Source: Candidatus Saccharimonadota bacterium
GTDB taxonomy: Bacteria > Patescibacteriota > Saccharimonadia > Saccharimonadales > UBA7683
DNA: 12,514 nt
Assembly (NCBI GenBank): GCA_018061375.1
Contig: JAGOUG010000023.1
Location: forward strand, 1 to 12,514
Reading direction: 5' to 3'
The translations under genes were made by a program, and so were the position numbers. The notes below the pieces were generated by a model, which saw nothing but the letters and a program-made list of their open reading frames with translations, was not told the origin of the DNA and did no database searches. Positions 1-6,303 of the stretch are shown one piece after another; position 1 is the first letter of the stretch; each line of letters opens with the position of its first letter.

Positions 1-614
1 CCCCATTGGTCTTTAAGGTGTGCAAGTAGCTTACTAACGCTTGCAAGTGCACGTACGTGGTCTGGGTGTTCGTAGCCCGTAGTCATTTCGTGTAGCTGAG
101 GGATGGTAACGGGTGTTCCATGGGTTTTAATAGTCTTTACAAGCTCTGTAACGGCTTCTTTAAGCTTCTTCTCGTCGAAGTACTCTTTTATGGCTACTGC
201 CTGGAAGAAGTCATCATTTTCGTCTAAAACAGTAAGGTTTGGTGCAAGAGTTGCTAAGAATGCAGTATGTGCCTTATCTCGGTCGTCACCAGCCTTACTT
301 ACCTTTAGGGCAAGGTCGCTAACGCGAGCAACACGGCCCATTTCTGAAAGGTGTTTTACAAACTCTTTTTCAATTTGACCTACATGTGGAAGATCTTTCT
401 CTGCAGCAAGTTTAAGGCGAATAAGAATAGCCTTTTCGAGCTGTCGAACGCGTTCACGGGTGATACCAAGTAGCTCACCGATCTGTTCAAGAGTTTCTTT
501 ACGGTCGTATAAGCCAAAGCGTCGAGCGATGATTTCTCGTTCGCGGTCACGATCAATGGTCTCTAAAATATCTTTAGTTACCTGCTTGATGTCGAGTTTT
601 GTGGCTTCGTCCAT
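1..614 (-). CDS. Sigma-70 region 4-like DNA-binding protein, 3' end missing
   Basis: The gene starts at ATG 614-612 and runs off the left edge, leaving 204 codons. Residues about 20-68 match sigma-70 region 4.2: DRDREREIIARRFGL, then the helix-turn-helix EQIGELLGITRERVRQLEKA. There is no room for sigma regions 1-3 upstream, so this is not a complete classical sigma factor. The rest is helical and resembles a HARE-HTH/RpoE-delta type winged helix repeated twice (about 78-135 and 145-204); that part is a weaker, memory-based call. AGAGGA lies 5 nt before the ATG, and a TTGACT-17-TACAAT promoter lies about 50 nt upstream. Proteins of this layout are known in CPR bacteria as sigma-like HTH proteins. 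A role in transcription is likely, but whether it binds core RNA polymerase cannot be read from the sequence. Confidence 0.8.
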   Translation of the reverse strand, partial: MDEATKLDIKQVTKDILETIDRDREREIIARRFGLYDRKETLEQIGELLGITRERVRQLEKAILIRLKLAAEKDLPHVGQIEKEFVKHLSEMGRVARVSDLALKVSKAGDDRDKAHTAFLATLAPNLTVLDENDDFFQAVAIKEYFDEKKLKEAVTELVKTIKTHGTPVTIPQLHEMTTGYEHPDHVRALASVSKLLAHLKDQW

Positions 615-663
615 AGTTTCCTCTTGTCTTGTAATTTACGTTAATATGTTATGGATTAAACTT

Positions 664-692
664 ATTGTAATACATAACTTTTTATAAGTCAA
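664..692 (-). promoter_or_regulatory. Promoter of the sigma-like gene
   Basis: On the minus strand, TTGACT (692-687), a 17-nt spacer and TACAAT (669-664) form a good sigma-70 type promoter. The expected start is near 657, giving a leader of about 43 nt that carries the AGAGGA ribosome binding site. A second TATAAT-like box further upstream has no good -35 element. Confidence 0.65.
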
Positions 693-870
693 CACCTATT
701 TGTATTTGTCTACAAGATGTATAAGCAAATTATAGCACTAAATAGACGGTTTAAGAAATACATTAATACACTAGATGTAACTTTCGTGTCTTGTCAAAAA
801 ACATGAATAATAAGCATAAGTTTTGTTACACCACTACTGTTAATGACAGGTGGGAGTATTTTTAGATATT

Positions 871-930
871 TGAAAAGCGCTCTGTGTGCGGCACTTCGAC
901 TCATAACGAGGAGGCGCGCTTTAGAGCGCT
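871..930 (-). terminator. Terminator-like stem at the end of the first structured RNA
   Basis: AGCGCTCT at 876-883 and AGAGCGCT at 923-930 form a perfect 8-bp stem around a 39-nt loop. Read on the minus strand, the stem runs into TTTTC. The loop is long for an intrinsic terminator and the U tract short, so the stem may instead be the closing 3' helix of the RNA. Confidence 0.4.
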
Positions 931-1372
931 AGATGAACGTCCGGGGACCCTGTGGGTGTCGTCGCGAGTGGGGTGCGACAACGGGGAGGGTGGGAGCCAG
1001 AGGGTCCCCGGACGATTGAGGTAGATTCGGCAGCGGTAGCAGCAGCGTTCTCACCCGGTTGGGTGATCTCGCGCCTACGCGCCAAATCTACTCGCCAGCA
1101 ACAAGTGCCGGCTTATGATCACGAACATACTTCCCCGTGCACTGGGGATGTAAGGTTTCACAAATCCATGTACGGGTACGGCCCACGAGGTGGAGCGTAC
1201 TTCGCTATTCGTCGACGATCAGCGCCGACAAACAGGTGTACGTAGGATCTAGAAGAGCCTCACCTCCACCGAGTGTATCGGGTGAGATGTGTTCACGACT
1301 GGGTAACGCACGAATCGGAGCTACCGAACGCGCAGGAACCCAAGATTTTGTTGGGGCGGAATGTGATGGCTA

Positions 1373-1468
1373 TTAGTGTTTCGACGATGACGCTTTTTTA
1401 CGAGTCGTAACCGTGTATGTTCCATAATAACCATCACATTCCTGGTACGTACCTCCAGTCTGCCCCAT
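1373..1468 (-). CDS. Possible 31-residue peptide at the 5' end of RNA B
   Basis: ATG lies at 1468-1466, about 24 nt after the predicted start of RNA B, and TAA at 1375-1373 is followed directly by TAG. The peptide is rich in Gly and Tyr (four Tyr, within GGTYQECDGYYGTYTV) and ends in a basic, Ser-rich tail (TTRKKASSSKH). The composition looks protein-like, but no clear Shine-Dalgarno sequence precedes the ATG. The reading frame coincides with secondary structure: 1425-1442 inside it pairs with 1358-1375, whose last bases are the stop codon, and GGTACGTACC at 1444-1453 is a perfect palindrome. It could be a translated leader peptide whose translation opens the stem, or simply an open frame in a folded RNA. 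I do not recognise the peptide family. Confidence 0.3.
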   Translation of the reverse strand: MGQTGGTYQECDGYYGTYTVTTRKKASSSKH

Positions 1469-1498
1469 CTTAGAGGGATATATCGGACGTATGCAAGC

Positions 1499-1527
1499 AT
1501 TATAGCACACCTTGGCTATAATGTCAA
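1499..1527 (-). promoter_or_regulatory. Strong promoter of RNA B
   Basis: On the minus strand, TTGACA (1527-1522), a 17-nt spacer and TATAAT (1504-1499) form a consensus sigma-70 promoter with an upstream TG (TGTGCTATAATG). The same TGTGCTATAATG block recurs in the promoter at 6160-6189. Confidence 0.85.
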
Positions 1528-1536
1528 GTATATTTT

Positions 1537-1573
1537 GGGCAAAAGAATACCCCGCTGCAATTGCTGCGCGGGG
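1537..1573 (-). terminator. Terminator of RNA A
   Basis: On the minus strand, CCCCGC (1573-1568) pairs with GCGGGG (1555-1550) around a 12-nt loop that contains the palindrome GCAATTGC. The stem is followed by TATTCTTTTG. It lies just upstream of the RNA B promoter, so it separates the two transcription units. Confidence 0.6.
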
Positions 1574-2241
1574 CGTGTACCATTTGTGGCCCTGGGGCAC
1601 CGTCGACAGTGATCACTTCTACCCAGCATGGCGTGCATAGATTGAAGCGTTGTACCGACGGTGCCCCACCAGGGCGAACGCGCATCCCGAGGGAGCGCAA
1701 GTTCGCCCAGAGGGCGGCGGTGCGTGACGGCGGCGGGAGCCGCCACGCACCGGCCTCGCTCTGGAGGGTGGGTCCAGGCGAGGTTGGCCGAGGAGACCAG
1801 GTGCGACAGAAAGCCGGTACTTCGTCCAACCGGGCAGGTTGCTGGCTGTCGTCAGCGAACCCGGTCTCCTCGTAGGTGGTGATCGTAAACGATCACGCGA
1901 TATTGCGAACCAAACTTGGCTTGTTGCTCAACCGAGGCTGAGTAGTACCCCTACGGTACTGGCCGAGTGGACTAAGTCCGTTACTCGCAGGGGCCTGTGG
2001 ACTCCTGCTCGTTGTTGTATATGGTTCGCGCAGATATGATTACTCGGGCATAGGGGTCGGATCGACGGACACCGATCCGGTCTTGTGCACCGATTTGCAT
2101 GTTCGCAGGACGAAAGGATCCCGCGCCATCTGATAACCATATCGTAGCTGTTGTGTTGAGTCGAAGACTCGGCCGTGATTTCATCTGATATAAATGCACA
2201 GTCGAGCCTTCAACAATTTCCGCTTTATTTGTAAGGTACGA
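1540..2241 (-). ncRNA. Candidate large structured RNA A, about 700 nt, unknown family
   Basis: The unit lies between a good minus-strand promoter (2276-2248) and the hairpin at 1573-1550. Stems read by eye: 12 bp at 1594-1605/1656-1667; 1672-1679/1701-1708 enclosing GCGC/GCGC; 9 bp at 1718-1726/1744-1752 with an inner GC-only hairpin; 10 bp at 1789-1798/1863-1872; 1879-1885/1890-1896; 1927-1932/1937-1942; 2058-2064/2073-2079; and 2163-2171/2203-2211. Two stems contain a pair that is G-U on the minus strand and A-C on the plus strand (1931/1938 and 2167/2207). Open frames exist on both strands, the longest being minus 1524-1829 and plus 1561-1875, but they overlap one another, cross the stems and lack ribosome binding sites. 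No RNase P, tmRNA, SRP or rRNA signature was found. The function is unknown. Confidence 0.6.
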
Positions 2242-2247
2242 TCATTA

Positions 2248-2276
2248 TTTATACTCCCCTCCTCAGGGTAAGTCAA
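2248..2276 (-). promoter_or_regulatory. Promoter of RNA A
   Basis: On the minus strand, TTGACT (2276-2271), a 17-nt spacer and TATAAA (2253-2248) predict a start near 2241. It lies about 130 nt downstream of topA on the same strand, so RNA A need not depend on read-through from topA. Confidence 0.7.
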
Positions 2277-2314
2277 CCATAAGTGGTAACATTCACAATA
2301 CTTAAATGTATTTG

Positions 2315-2338
2315 TCATTCCTGCCTACGCAGGAATGA
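2315..2338. repeat. REP-like palindrome downstream of topA
   Basis: TCATTCCTGC and GCAGGAATGA form a perfect 10-bp stem around a CTAC loop. The core resembles the dispersed palindromic elements with a TCATTCC...GGAATGA core that are common in many bacterial genomes. Neither strand has a clear U tract after it, so it is a doubtful terminator for topA, but it could protect the mRNA 3' end. Only one copy is present in this window. Confidence 0.5.
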
Positions 2339-2409
2339 TGAGACACGGGTTCACTGGTGTAGCGAAGCTTAAGTACACAGTACCTATACCCCACCGTCAA
2401 TCTGTTTGG

Positions 2410-4758
2410 CTACTTCTTTTTCGCGGGAGCTTTGCGAGCAGACTTCTTCTTGGTAGTGGCCTTCTTGCCTCGGAAACCTTTTTTTGCGGGTGCTTCGGCA
2501 AGGAGTTGTATTGCTTGTTCATGGGTAACAGATGCAGGTTCGGTGTCTTTTGGAATTTTTGCGTTCTTTGTGCCATCGGTAATATACGGGCCATACCTAC
2601 CCTTCAGTACTTTTATGCCATCACCAAAATCTGCAATATTCTTTTCTGCCTCTGCCTGAAGTTTTGCAGCATACAGTTCTTTTGCTTCTGTAAGTGTAAT
2701 AGTGTGCGGGTCGAGTGGCTTAATGCTGACAAACAGCTTATCTATTTGAATATAGGGTCCAAAACGGCCAATATTAGCCTTAATATCTTTGCCTTCGTCC
2801 GTTTGGCCAACTGTTCGTGGTAGTTCAAATGCCCTCAGGGCCTCTTCTAATGTAACGGTTTCTATCTTAGAGCCCTTTGGTAGTGGTGCAAATTGAGGTT
2901 TATTCTCTTTATCCTCGCTACTACCAAGCTGAAGCATTGGTCCAAACCGGCCAAATCGGGCCAGAATTGGCTTTTTCGTCTTTGGGTCTATACCAACTTC
3001 TCTGGCCTGGGCAACTGATGAACGGTCTATTCCACCAGATTGTTCTATTAAAGCGTGAAATGGCTTGTAGAAGTGTTCTAGCATAGTATTACGTTCTAGA
3101 GTGTTGTCTGCAATCTGGTCAAATTCTTCTTCTACTTTAGCGGTAAAACCGTAATCTACTACTTGTTCGAAGTAGTCTTTTAAGAACCCACTAAGGACTT
3201 GCCCGCTGGCCGTAGGTACCAGTTTACCCTTATCAGAACCAGTTTTCTCTTCTTCAATAGCTCGCTTAATCTCATTTGTATCGAGTGAAAGAACAATTAC
3301 CTCTCTTGGTGTACCCTCAGATTCACCCTTTTCGGCATAGCCACGCACCTGAATGGTGTTGATGATAGTTGCATAGGTAGATGGTCGGCCGATTCCAAGA
3401 TCTTCAAGCTTCTTTACGAGGCTACCTTCAGAATATCGGGCTGGTGGGCGGGCAAATATCTGTCGTGCTGAGGCGCTTTTAACGGTAAGCGTATCGCCTG
3501 ATTGTACTGCTGGCAGAATTTCAGGGTCTTTTTTGCTACCGCCATAGACCTTAAGGAAGCCGTCAAATATAATCACCTCACCTTTTGCTTCAAATACCTT
3601 GCTTCCAGTAGATACCGTAATGGTCACAACGGTCTTTTCAAGCTTGGCCGGTGCCATTTGGCTGGCTAAGGTTCGGTTTCTGATGAGTTCGTATAGTTTT
3701 TGGTTGTAGGTGTCACTACTGGCGAATTCTACTTTTAGATCTGTTGGGCGGATAGCTTCGTGTGCTTCCTGTGCACCTGAAGATTTAGTTTTATAAGTTC
3801 TGAACTGGTGGTAATCAGCGCCAAACTCGCTAGTAATATAATCAGCAGCTTGGGCAAGCGCCTGTTTGCTCAGGTTTACGGAATCGGTACGCATGTAGGT
3901 AATCTTACCTTCTTGGTACAACTTCTGAGCTGAGCCCATAGTCGCTTTTGCACCGAAGCCAAGTCGTGAGTTGGCATCTTGTTGTAGGGTGCTTGTGGTA
4001 AACGGTGCGCTTGGGTTTCTGGTTCCGGGGCTTGTTACAACATTACTGACGCTAAACGTTGCATTTAAAAGACTTTCTAAAAATGTCTGAGCCTCAGCTT
4101 CGGTATCAAACCGCTGTGGTAGCTCGGCTTTTAGTTCATCACCATCATGACTGAATAGAGCGGTAACTTTAAACTGGAATGAGCCGGCAAAGGCATCGAT
4201 TTCTTGTTCTCTTTCTACGAGTAGTCGTACTGCTGGGGATTGTACTCGCCCGGCAGATTTACCACCAGGTACCTTCTGCCATACTACTGGTGAAAGTTCG
4301 AAACCTACGATTCGATCGAGTATTTGTCGGGCCTGTTGGGCTCGCACAAGACTCATATCAACCGTACGTGGGTTTTTTACCGCTTCTTCAATCGCGCCTT
4401 TAGTGATTTCATGAAAAACGATTCTATGCGTAGTTTCTGGGTTTAGGCCGAGTACTTCACACAGGTGCCAGGCGATCGCCTCTCCTTCGCGGTCTTCATC
4501 AGTTGCGAGCCATACGGTTTCGGCGGTTTTAACGGCTTTTTTTAGTTCAGTAATCACTTTCTTCTTTTCAGGGTCTACTTCATACTGTGTTTCGAAGTTG
4601 TTCTTAACATCTATCGGCTCAGCGCCGCCTTTTACCTTCTTAGCTATAGAGCGGATGTGGCCAACGCTTGAAAGCACCGTAAAATCACTCCCGAGGTACT
4701 TCTCGATAGTTTTAGCTTTGGCTGGTGACTCTACAATAACTAAATTCTTTTTGCTCAT
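2410..4758 (-). CDS. topA: DNA topoisomerase I (type IA)
   Basis: This 782-residue enzyme relaxes negatively supercoiled DNA by transient single-strand cleavage. The N-terminal TOPRIM domain shows KNLVIVESPAKAKTIEKYLG (residues 4-23) and the metal-binding DEDREGEAIAWH (87-98). The catalytic tyrosine is Tyr288 in YMRTDSVNL. HEAIRPT and the typical RPPARYSEGSLVKKLEDLGI motif follow. Instead of the cysteine zinc fingers of E. coli TopA, the C-terminal third carries topoisomerase C-terminal repeats with the core GRFGP or GRYGP (about 605, 670 and 725). It ends in a Lys/Ala-rich basic tail, which probably binds DNA. ATG 4758 has AGGA 5 nt upstream. dprA lies 77 nt upstream on the same strand, a pairing common in bacteria, but a promoter of its own lies between them. 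Confidence 0.97.
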   Translation of the reverse strand: MSKKNLVIVESPAKAKTIEKYLGSDFTVLSSVGHIRSIAKKVKGGAEPIDVKNNFETQYEVDPEKKKVITELKKAVKTAETVWLATDEDREGEAIAWHLCEVLGLNPETTHRIVFHEITKGAIEEAVKNPRTVDMSLVRAQQARQILDRIVGFELSPVVWQKVPGGKSAGRVQSPAVRLLVEREQEIDAFAGSFQFKVTALFSHDGDELKAELPQRFDTEAEAQTFLESLLNATFSVSNVVTSPGTRNPSAPFTTSTLQQDANSRLGFGAKATMGSAQKLYQEGKITYMRTDSVNLSKQALAQAADYITSEFGADYHQFRTYKTKSSGAQEAHEAIRPTDLKVEFASSDTYNQKLYELIRNRTLASQMAPAKLEKTVVTITVSTGSKVFEAKGEVIIFDGFLKVYGGSKKDPEILPAVQSGDTLTVKSASARQIFARPPARYSEGSLVKKLEDLGIGRPSTYATIINTIQVRGYAEKGESEGTPREVIVLSLDTNEIKRAIEEEKTGSDKGKLVPTASGQVLSGFLKDYFEQVVDYGFTAKVEEEFDQIADNTLERNTMLEHFYKPFHALIEQSGGIDRSSVAQAREVGIDPKTKKPILARFGRFGPMLQLGSSEDKENKPQFAPLPKGSKIETVTLEEALRAFELPRTVGQTDEGKDIKANIGRFGPYIQIDKLFVSIKPLDPHTITLTEAKELYAAKLQAEAEKNIADFGDGIKVLKGRYGPYITDGTKNAKIPKDTEPASVTHEQAIQLLAEAPAKKGFRGKKATTKKKSARKAPAKKK

Positions 4759-4803
4759 GCTTTCCTAGTGTATGCACTTACTGAATAAATGCAACAGCGT
4801 CTA

Positions 4804-4832
4804 ACAATACGACACAGTTATAATTATTGCAA
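4804..4832 (-). promoter_or_regulatory. Probable topA promoter
   Basis: On the minus strand, TTGCAA (4832-4827), a 17-nt spacer and TATTGT (4809-4804) lie just after the dprA stop codon. They predict a start near 4797 and a leader of about 40 nt. The match is fair, not perfect. topA may also be read from dprA, as no terminator was seen between them. Confidence 0.45.
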
Positions 4833-4835
4833 ATG

Positions 4836-5693
4836 TTACTTAATGGTCCAATGGGCCCCGCCGAGTGGGCGGATTTTATCTGATATTTCTAACATGGTGA
4901 TTGTTTGACTAAAAAGTGCTGGTTCGAGTGCGCTTTTAATTTGTAGTTCGTCGAGGGTGGTAATCCCGCCCTGTATAAGGTCTATAACTAATTGTTCTTC
5001 TTTGGTGTCGCCAAAAACAGCTTTTTTATGCTCAACTTCAGATTGAATGCCTAGTAGGTGTAAGATATCTTGCGCTTCAGTTACTACCATTGCACCACTT
5101 TTGATTAGGTTATTTGTGCCAACACTTTGCCCGCTTGTAATCTGGCCTGGAACAGCACAGACAGTTTTATTTTGTTCTATAGCAAACTTGGCTGTTACGA
5201 GGCTTCCGCTCGCCTCTGCTGCTTCAGTAATAAGCACGATGTCAGAAAGTCCAGAAACCAAACGATTCCTTGCAATAAAATTCTGTTTTAATGCAGGCAT
5301 ACCCTCCGGATACTCACTGATTATTGTTCCATTTTGTTTTAAAATTTGAATTGCAAGGTTCCGGTGAGAGGCGGGGTAAATAGTATCAAGTCCACAGGCT
5401 AATACAGCAATAGTCCTTCCACCTGCATCAAGAGCCGCCTGGTGAGCGATACTATCTGCGCCGAGCGCCAACCCACTGATCACAGTTATACCTTGCTTTG
5501 CAAGGTCATACGCTAACCGATATGTAACCTCTTTACCATAATTTGTGAGTTTCCGACTGCCAACAATCGTAACCGAAGGAGTGTAGTCACTAAGTGGCTC
5601 GCCAATTACATATAGTTGCTTTGGTGGATGCGCGATTTCCTTCAGATACAAAGGATAGTGCTTATGCTTTTTTGTAATAATATTGATTTTCAT
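4836..5693 (-). CDS. dprA: DNA-processing protein DprA (Smf)
   Basis: DprA binds incoming single-stranded DNA during transformation and loads RecA on it. The protein has 285 residues and is short because it lacks the N-terminal SAM domain of many homologues. The Rossmann-like core is intact: IVGSRKLTNYG (43-53), SGLALGADSIAHQAAL (73-88), VLACGLDTIYPASH (97-110), SEYPEG, FIARNRLVSGLSD and the later GTNNLI. The last 60 residues, from TKEEQLVIDLI, fit the DprA winged-helix domain. ATG 5693 is the first methionine; only a weak AAGA precedes it. Its 5' end faces the divergent structured RNA at 5749, with only about 20 bp between the ATG and the -35 box of that RNA. Its presence suggests DNA uptake, which is widespread in CPR bacteria. 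Confidence 0.95.
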   Translation of the reverse strand: MKINIITKKHKHYPLYLKEIAHPPKQLYVIGEPLSDYTPSVTIVGSRKLTNYGKEVTYRLAYDLAKQGITVISGLALGADSIAHQAALDAGGRTIAVLACGLDTIYPASHRNLAIQILKQNGTIISEYPEGMPALKQNFIARNRLVSGLSDIVLITEAAEASGSLVTAKFAIEQNKTVCAVPGQITSGQSVGTNNLIKSGAMVVTEAQDILHLLGIQSEVEHKKAVFGDTKEEQLVIDLIQGGITTLDELQIKSALEPALFSQTITMLEISDKIRPLGGAHWTIK

Positions 5694-5713
5694 ACAACTA
5701 TCTTCTTAAAGCA

Positions 5714-5742
5714 TTGACAATGTTGTTACTGTATGCTAATAT
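5714..5742 (+). promoter_or_regulatory. Strong promoter of RNA C
   Basis: TTGACA (5714-5719), a 17-nt spacer and TAATAT (5737-5742), with TGC directly before the -10 box (extended -10), predict a start near 5749. The promoter diverges from dprA. Confidence 0.8.
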
Positions 5743-5748
5743 GGAAAT

Positions 5749-6104
5749 TCGTAAGTGATGTTAAGTCGCTTTAGCACCTTTTATACCCCATTGTAACACT
5801 TCCGAGTAATCGGAAAATGTTAGGAAGTCCTCTCAGGTAGTCATAAAGTTTTTACCCTCCACTTTTTAACTTAGGCAAGAACTCTTGTTCGTCTGAAGCC
5901 AAACCTAGAGGATCTTCTAACCCCTTTAACCTTACCCCACCGGCCTCGGTTGGTTGGAGTAATTCAACGGTGAGTCATAACAGATTCTCGCATTAGCGAG
6001 AGACGCAGGCATTCGAGAGAGACATGCACTGACGTTTCATCCGGGTGGGTTGAAGGGTGAATTCAGCGCCCAGCAGTGCCCACCCCTGCTGGGCGCTGTT
6101 TATT
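5749..6104 (+). ncRNA. Candidate structured RNA C, about 355 nt, unknown family
   Basis: This unit has both a clear promoter (5714-5742) and a clear intrinsic terminator (6064-6104) and no plausible protein. The fold by eye: TTCCGA-GTAA-TCGGAA (5800-5815); long-range 5827-5833/5907-5913; GTTGGA-GTAA-TTCAAC (5953-5968); TCTCGC-ATTA-GCGAGA (5986-6001); and a 10-bp domain-closing stem 5922-5931/6048-6057. Two hairpins carry GNRA (GUAA) loops on the plus strand. Three stems contain a pair that is G-U on this strand and A-C on the other (5827/5913, 5957/5963, 5927/6052). Size and setting would suit a housekeeping RNA. However, the RNase P regions (GAGGAAAGUCC near the 5' end, ACAGAA near the 3' end) are missing; AGGAAGTCC at 5822-5830 is only a partial likeness. 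tmRNA acceptor and T-arm sequences are absent too. I cannot name the family. Confidence 0.7.
6064..6104 (+). terminator. Intrinsic terminator of RNA C
   Basis: CAGCGCCCAGCAG (6064-6076) and CTGCTGGGCGCTG (6086-6098) form a perfect 13-bp stem with a 9-nt loop, followed by TTTATTC. It is the clearest terminator in the window. Confidence 0.85.
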
Positions 6105-6159
6105 CACAAGCTTTTTTAGTGGCATAACGCACACAAAAAGAGTAAAACATAGAATATAC

Positions 6160-6189
6160 TTGACAAAGTAGTATAATGTGTGCTATAAT
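6160..6189 (+). promoter_or_regulatory. Promoter upstream of the high-GC gene
   Basis: TTGACA (6160-6165), an 18-nt spacer and TATAAT (6184-6189), preceded by TGTGC, predict a start near 6196. It shares TGTGCTATAATG with the promoter of RNA B. It is written in the AT-rich style of the resident genome, although the gene it leads to is high-GC. Confidence 0.8.
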
Positions 6190-6249
6190 GAAAAGATAGT
6201 TGAGCTTAAGATTCTTTTGCTCCTACAGTAACTTGAAAATTACAACTGT

Positions 6250-6303
6250 TTCAAAAGGGAACTGAGACGATGGCTCTAAACATCTTTTCAGCCCCCTTTT
6301 GAA
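6250..6303 (+). promoter_or_regulatory. Leader inverted repeat around a possible 10-codon peptide
   Basis: TTCAAAAGGG (6250-6259) and CCCTTTTGAA (6294-6303) are perfect 10-bp complements. Between them ATG 6270-6272 opens a frame reading MALNIFSAPF and stopping at TGA 6300-6302, inside the 3' arm. The only purine-rich stretch before the ATG, AAAAGGGA, is part of the 5' arm. A small leader peptide whose translation competes with the stem is possible. A second GC-rich hairpin, CCGTGC/GCACGG, follows near 6310-6327. No function is established. Confidence 0.35.

Larger units (their letters stand above)
871..1492 (-). ncRNA. Candidate large structured RNA B, about 620 nt, unknown family
   Basis: A strong promoter at 1527-1499 (minus) should start transcription near 1492. 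Below it lies dense, nested secondary structure and no convincing long protein. Visible stems: a perfect 14-bp stem 938-951/1001-1014 enclosing 958-965/975-982; 1022-1031/1081-1090 enclosing hairpin 1051-1066; 1094-1099/1107-1112; 1259-1264/1281-1286; 1308-1312/1329-1333 with 1315-1318/1324-1327; and 1353-1375/1425-1442 plus 1462-1466. In five of these the only imperfect pair is G-U on the minus strand and A-C on the plus strand, as expected if the RNA is minus-strand and its structure is under selection. The region is GC-rich while its flanks are AT-rich. I see no RNase P conserved regions, tmRNA ends or SRP core. The family is unknown to me, and the 3' end near 871 is approximate. A 31-codon reading frame lies at the 5' end. 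Confidence 0.65.

Noticed and set aside
952..2199. Open frames of 65-105 codons on both strands in the structured-RNA region
   Set aside because: They overlap each other on both strands, cross strong stems, lack ribosome binding sites and have arbitrary composition; open frames are expected by chance in GC-rich DNA. Minus 1981-2199 looked the most protein-like but its upstream part lies in the stem 2163-2211.
1540..2241. RNase P RNA, because of ACAGAAAGCCGG on the plus strand near 1804
   Set aside because: It resembles the 3' conserved region only in part, lies on the strand opposite the promoter and has no GAGGAAAGUCC partner.
2335..2823. 162-codon plus-strand frame
   Set aside because: It is antisense to the topA 3' end, with a Cys/Phe-rich composition typical of a shadow frame.
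5749..6104. tmRNA or RNase P RNA
   Set aside because: No GGGG...T-arm ends, no tag frame ending in Ala-Ala, and only a partial match to the first RNase P conserved region.
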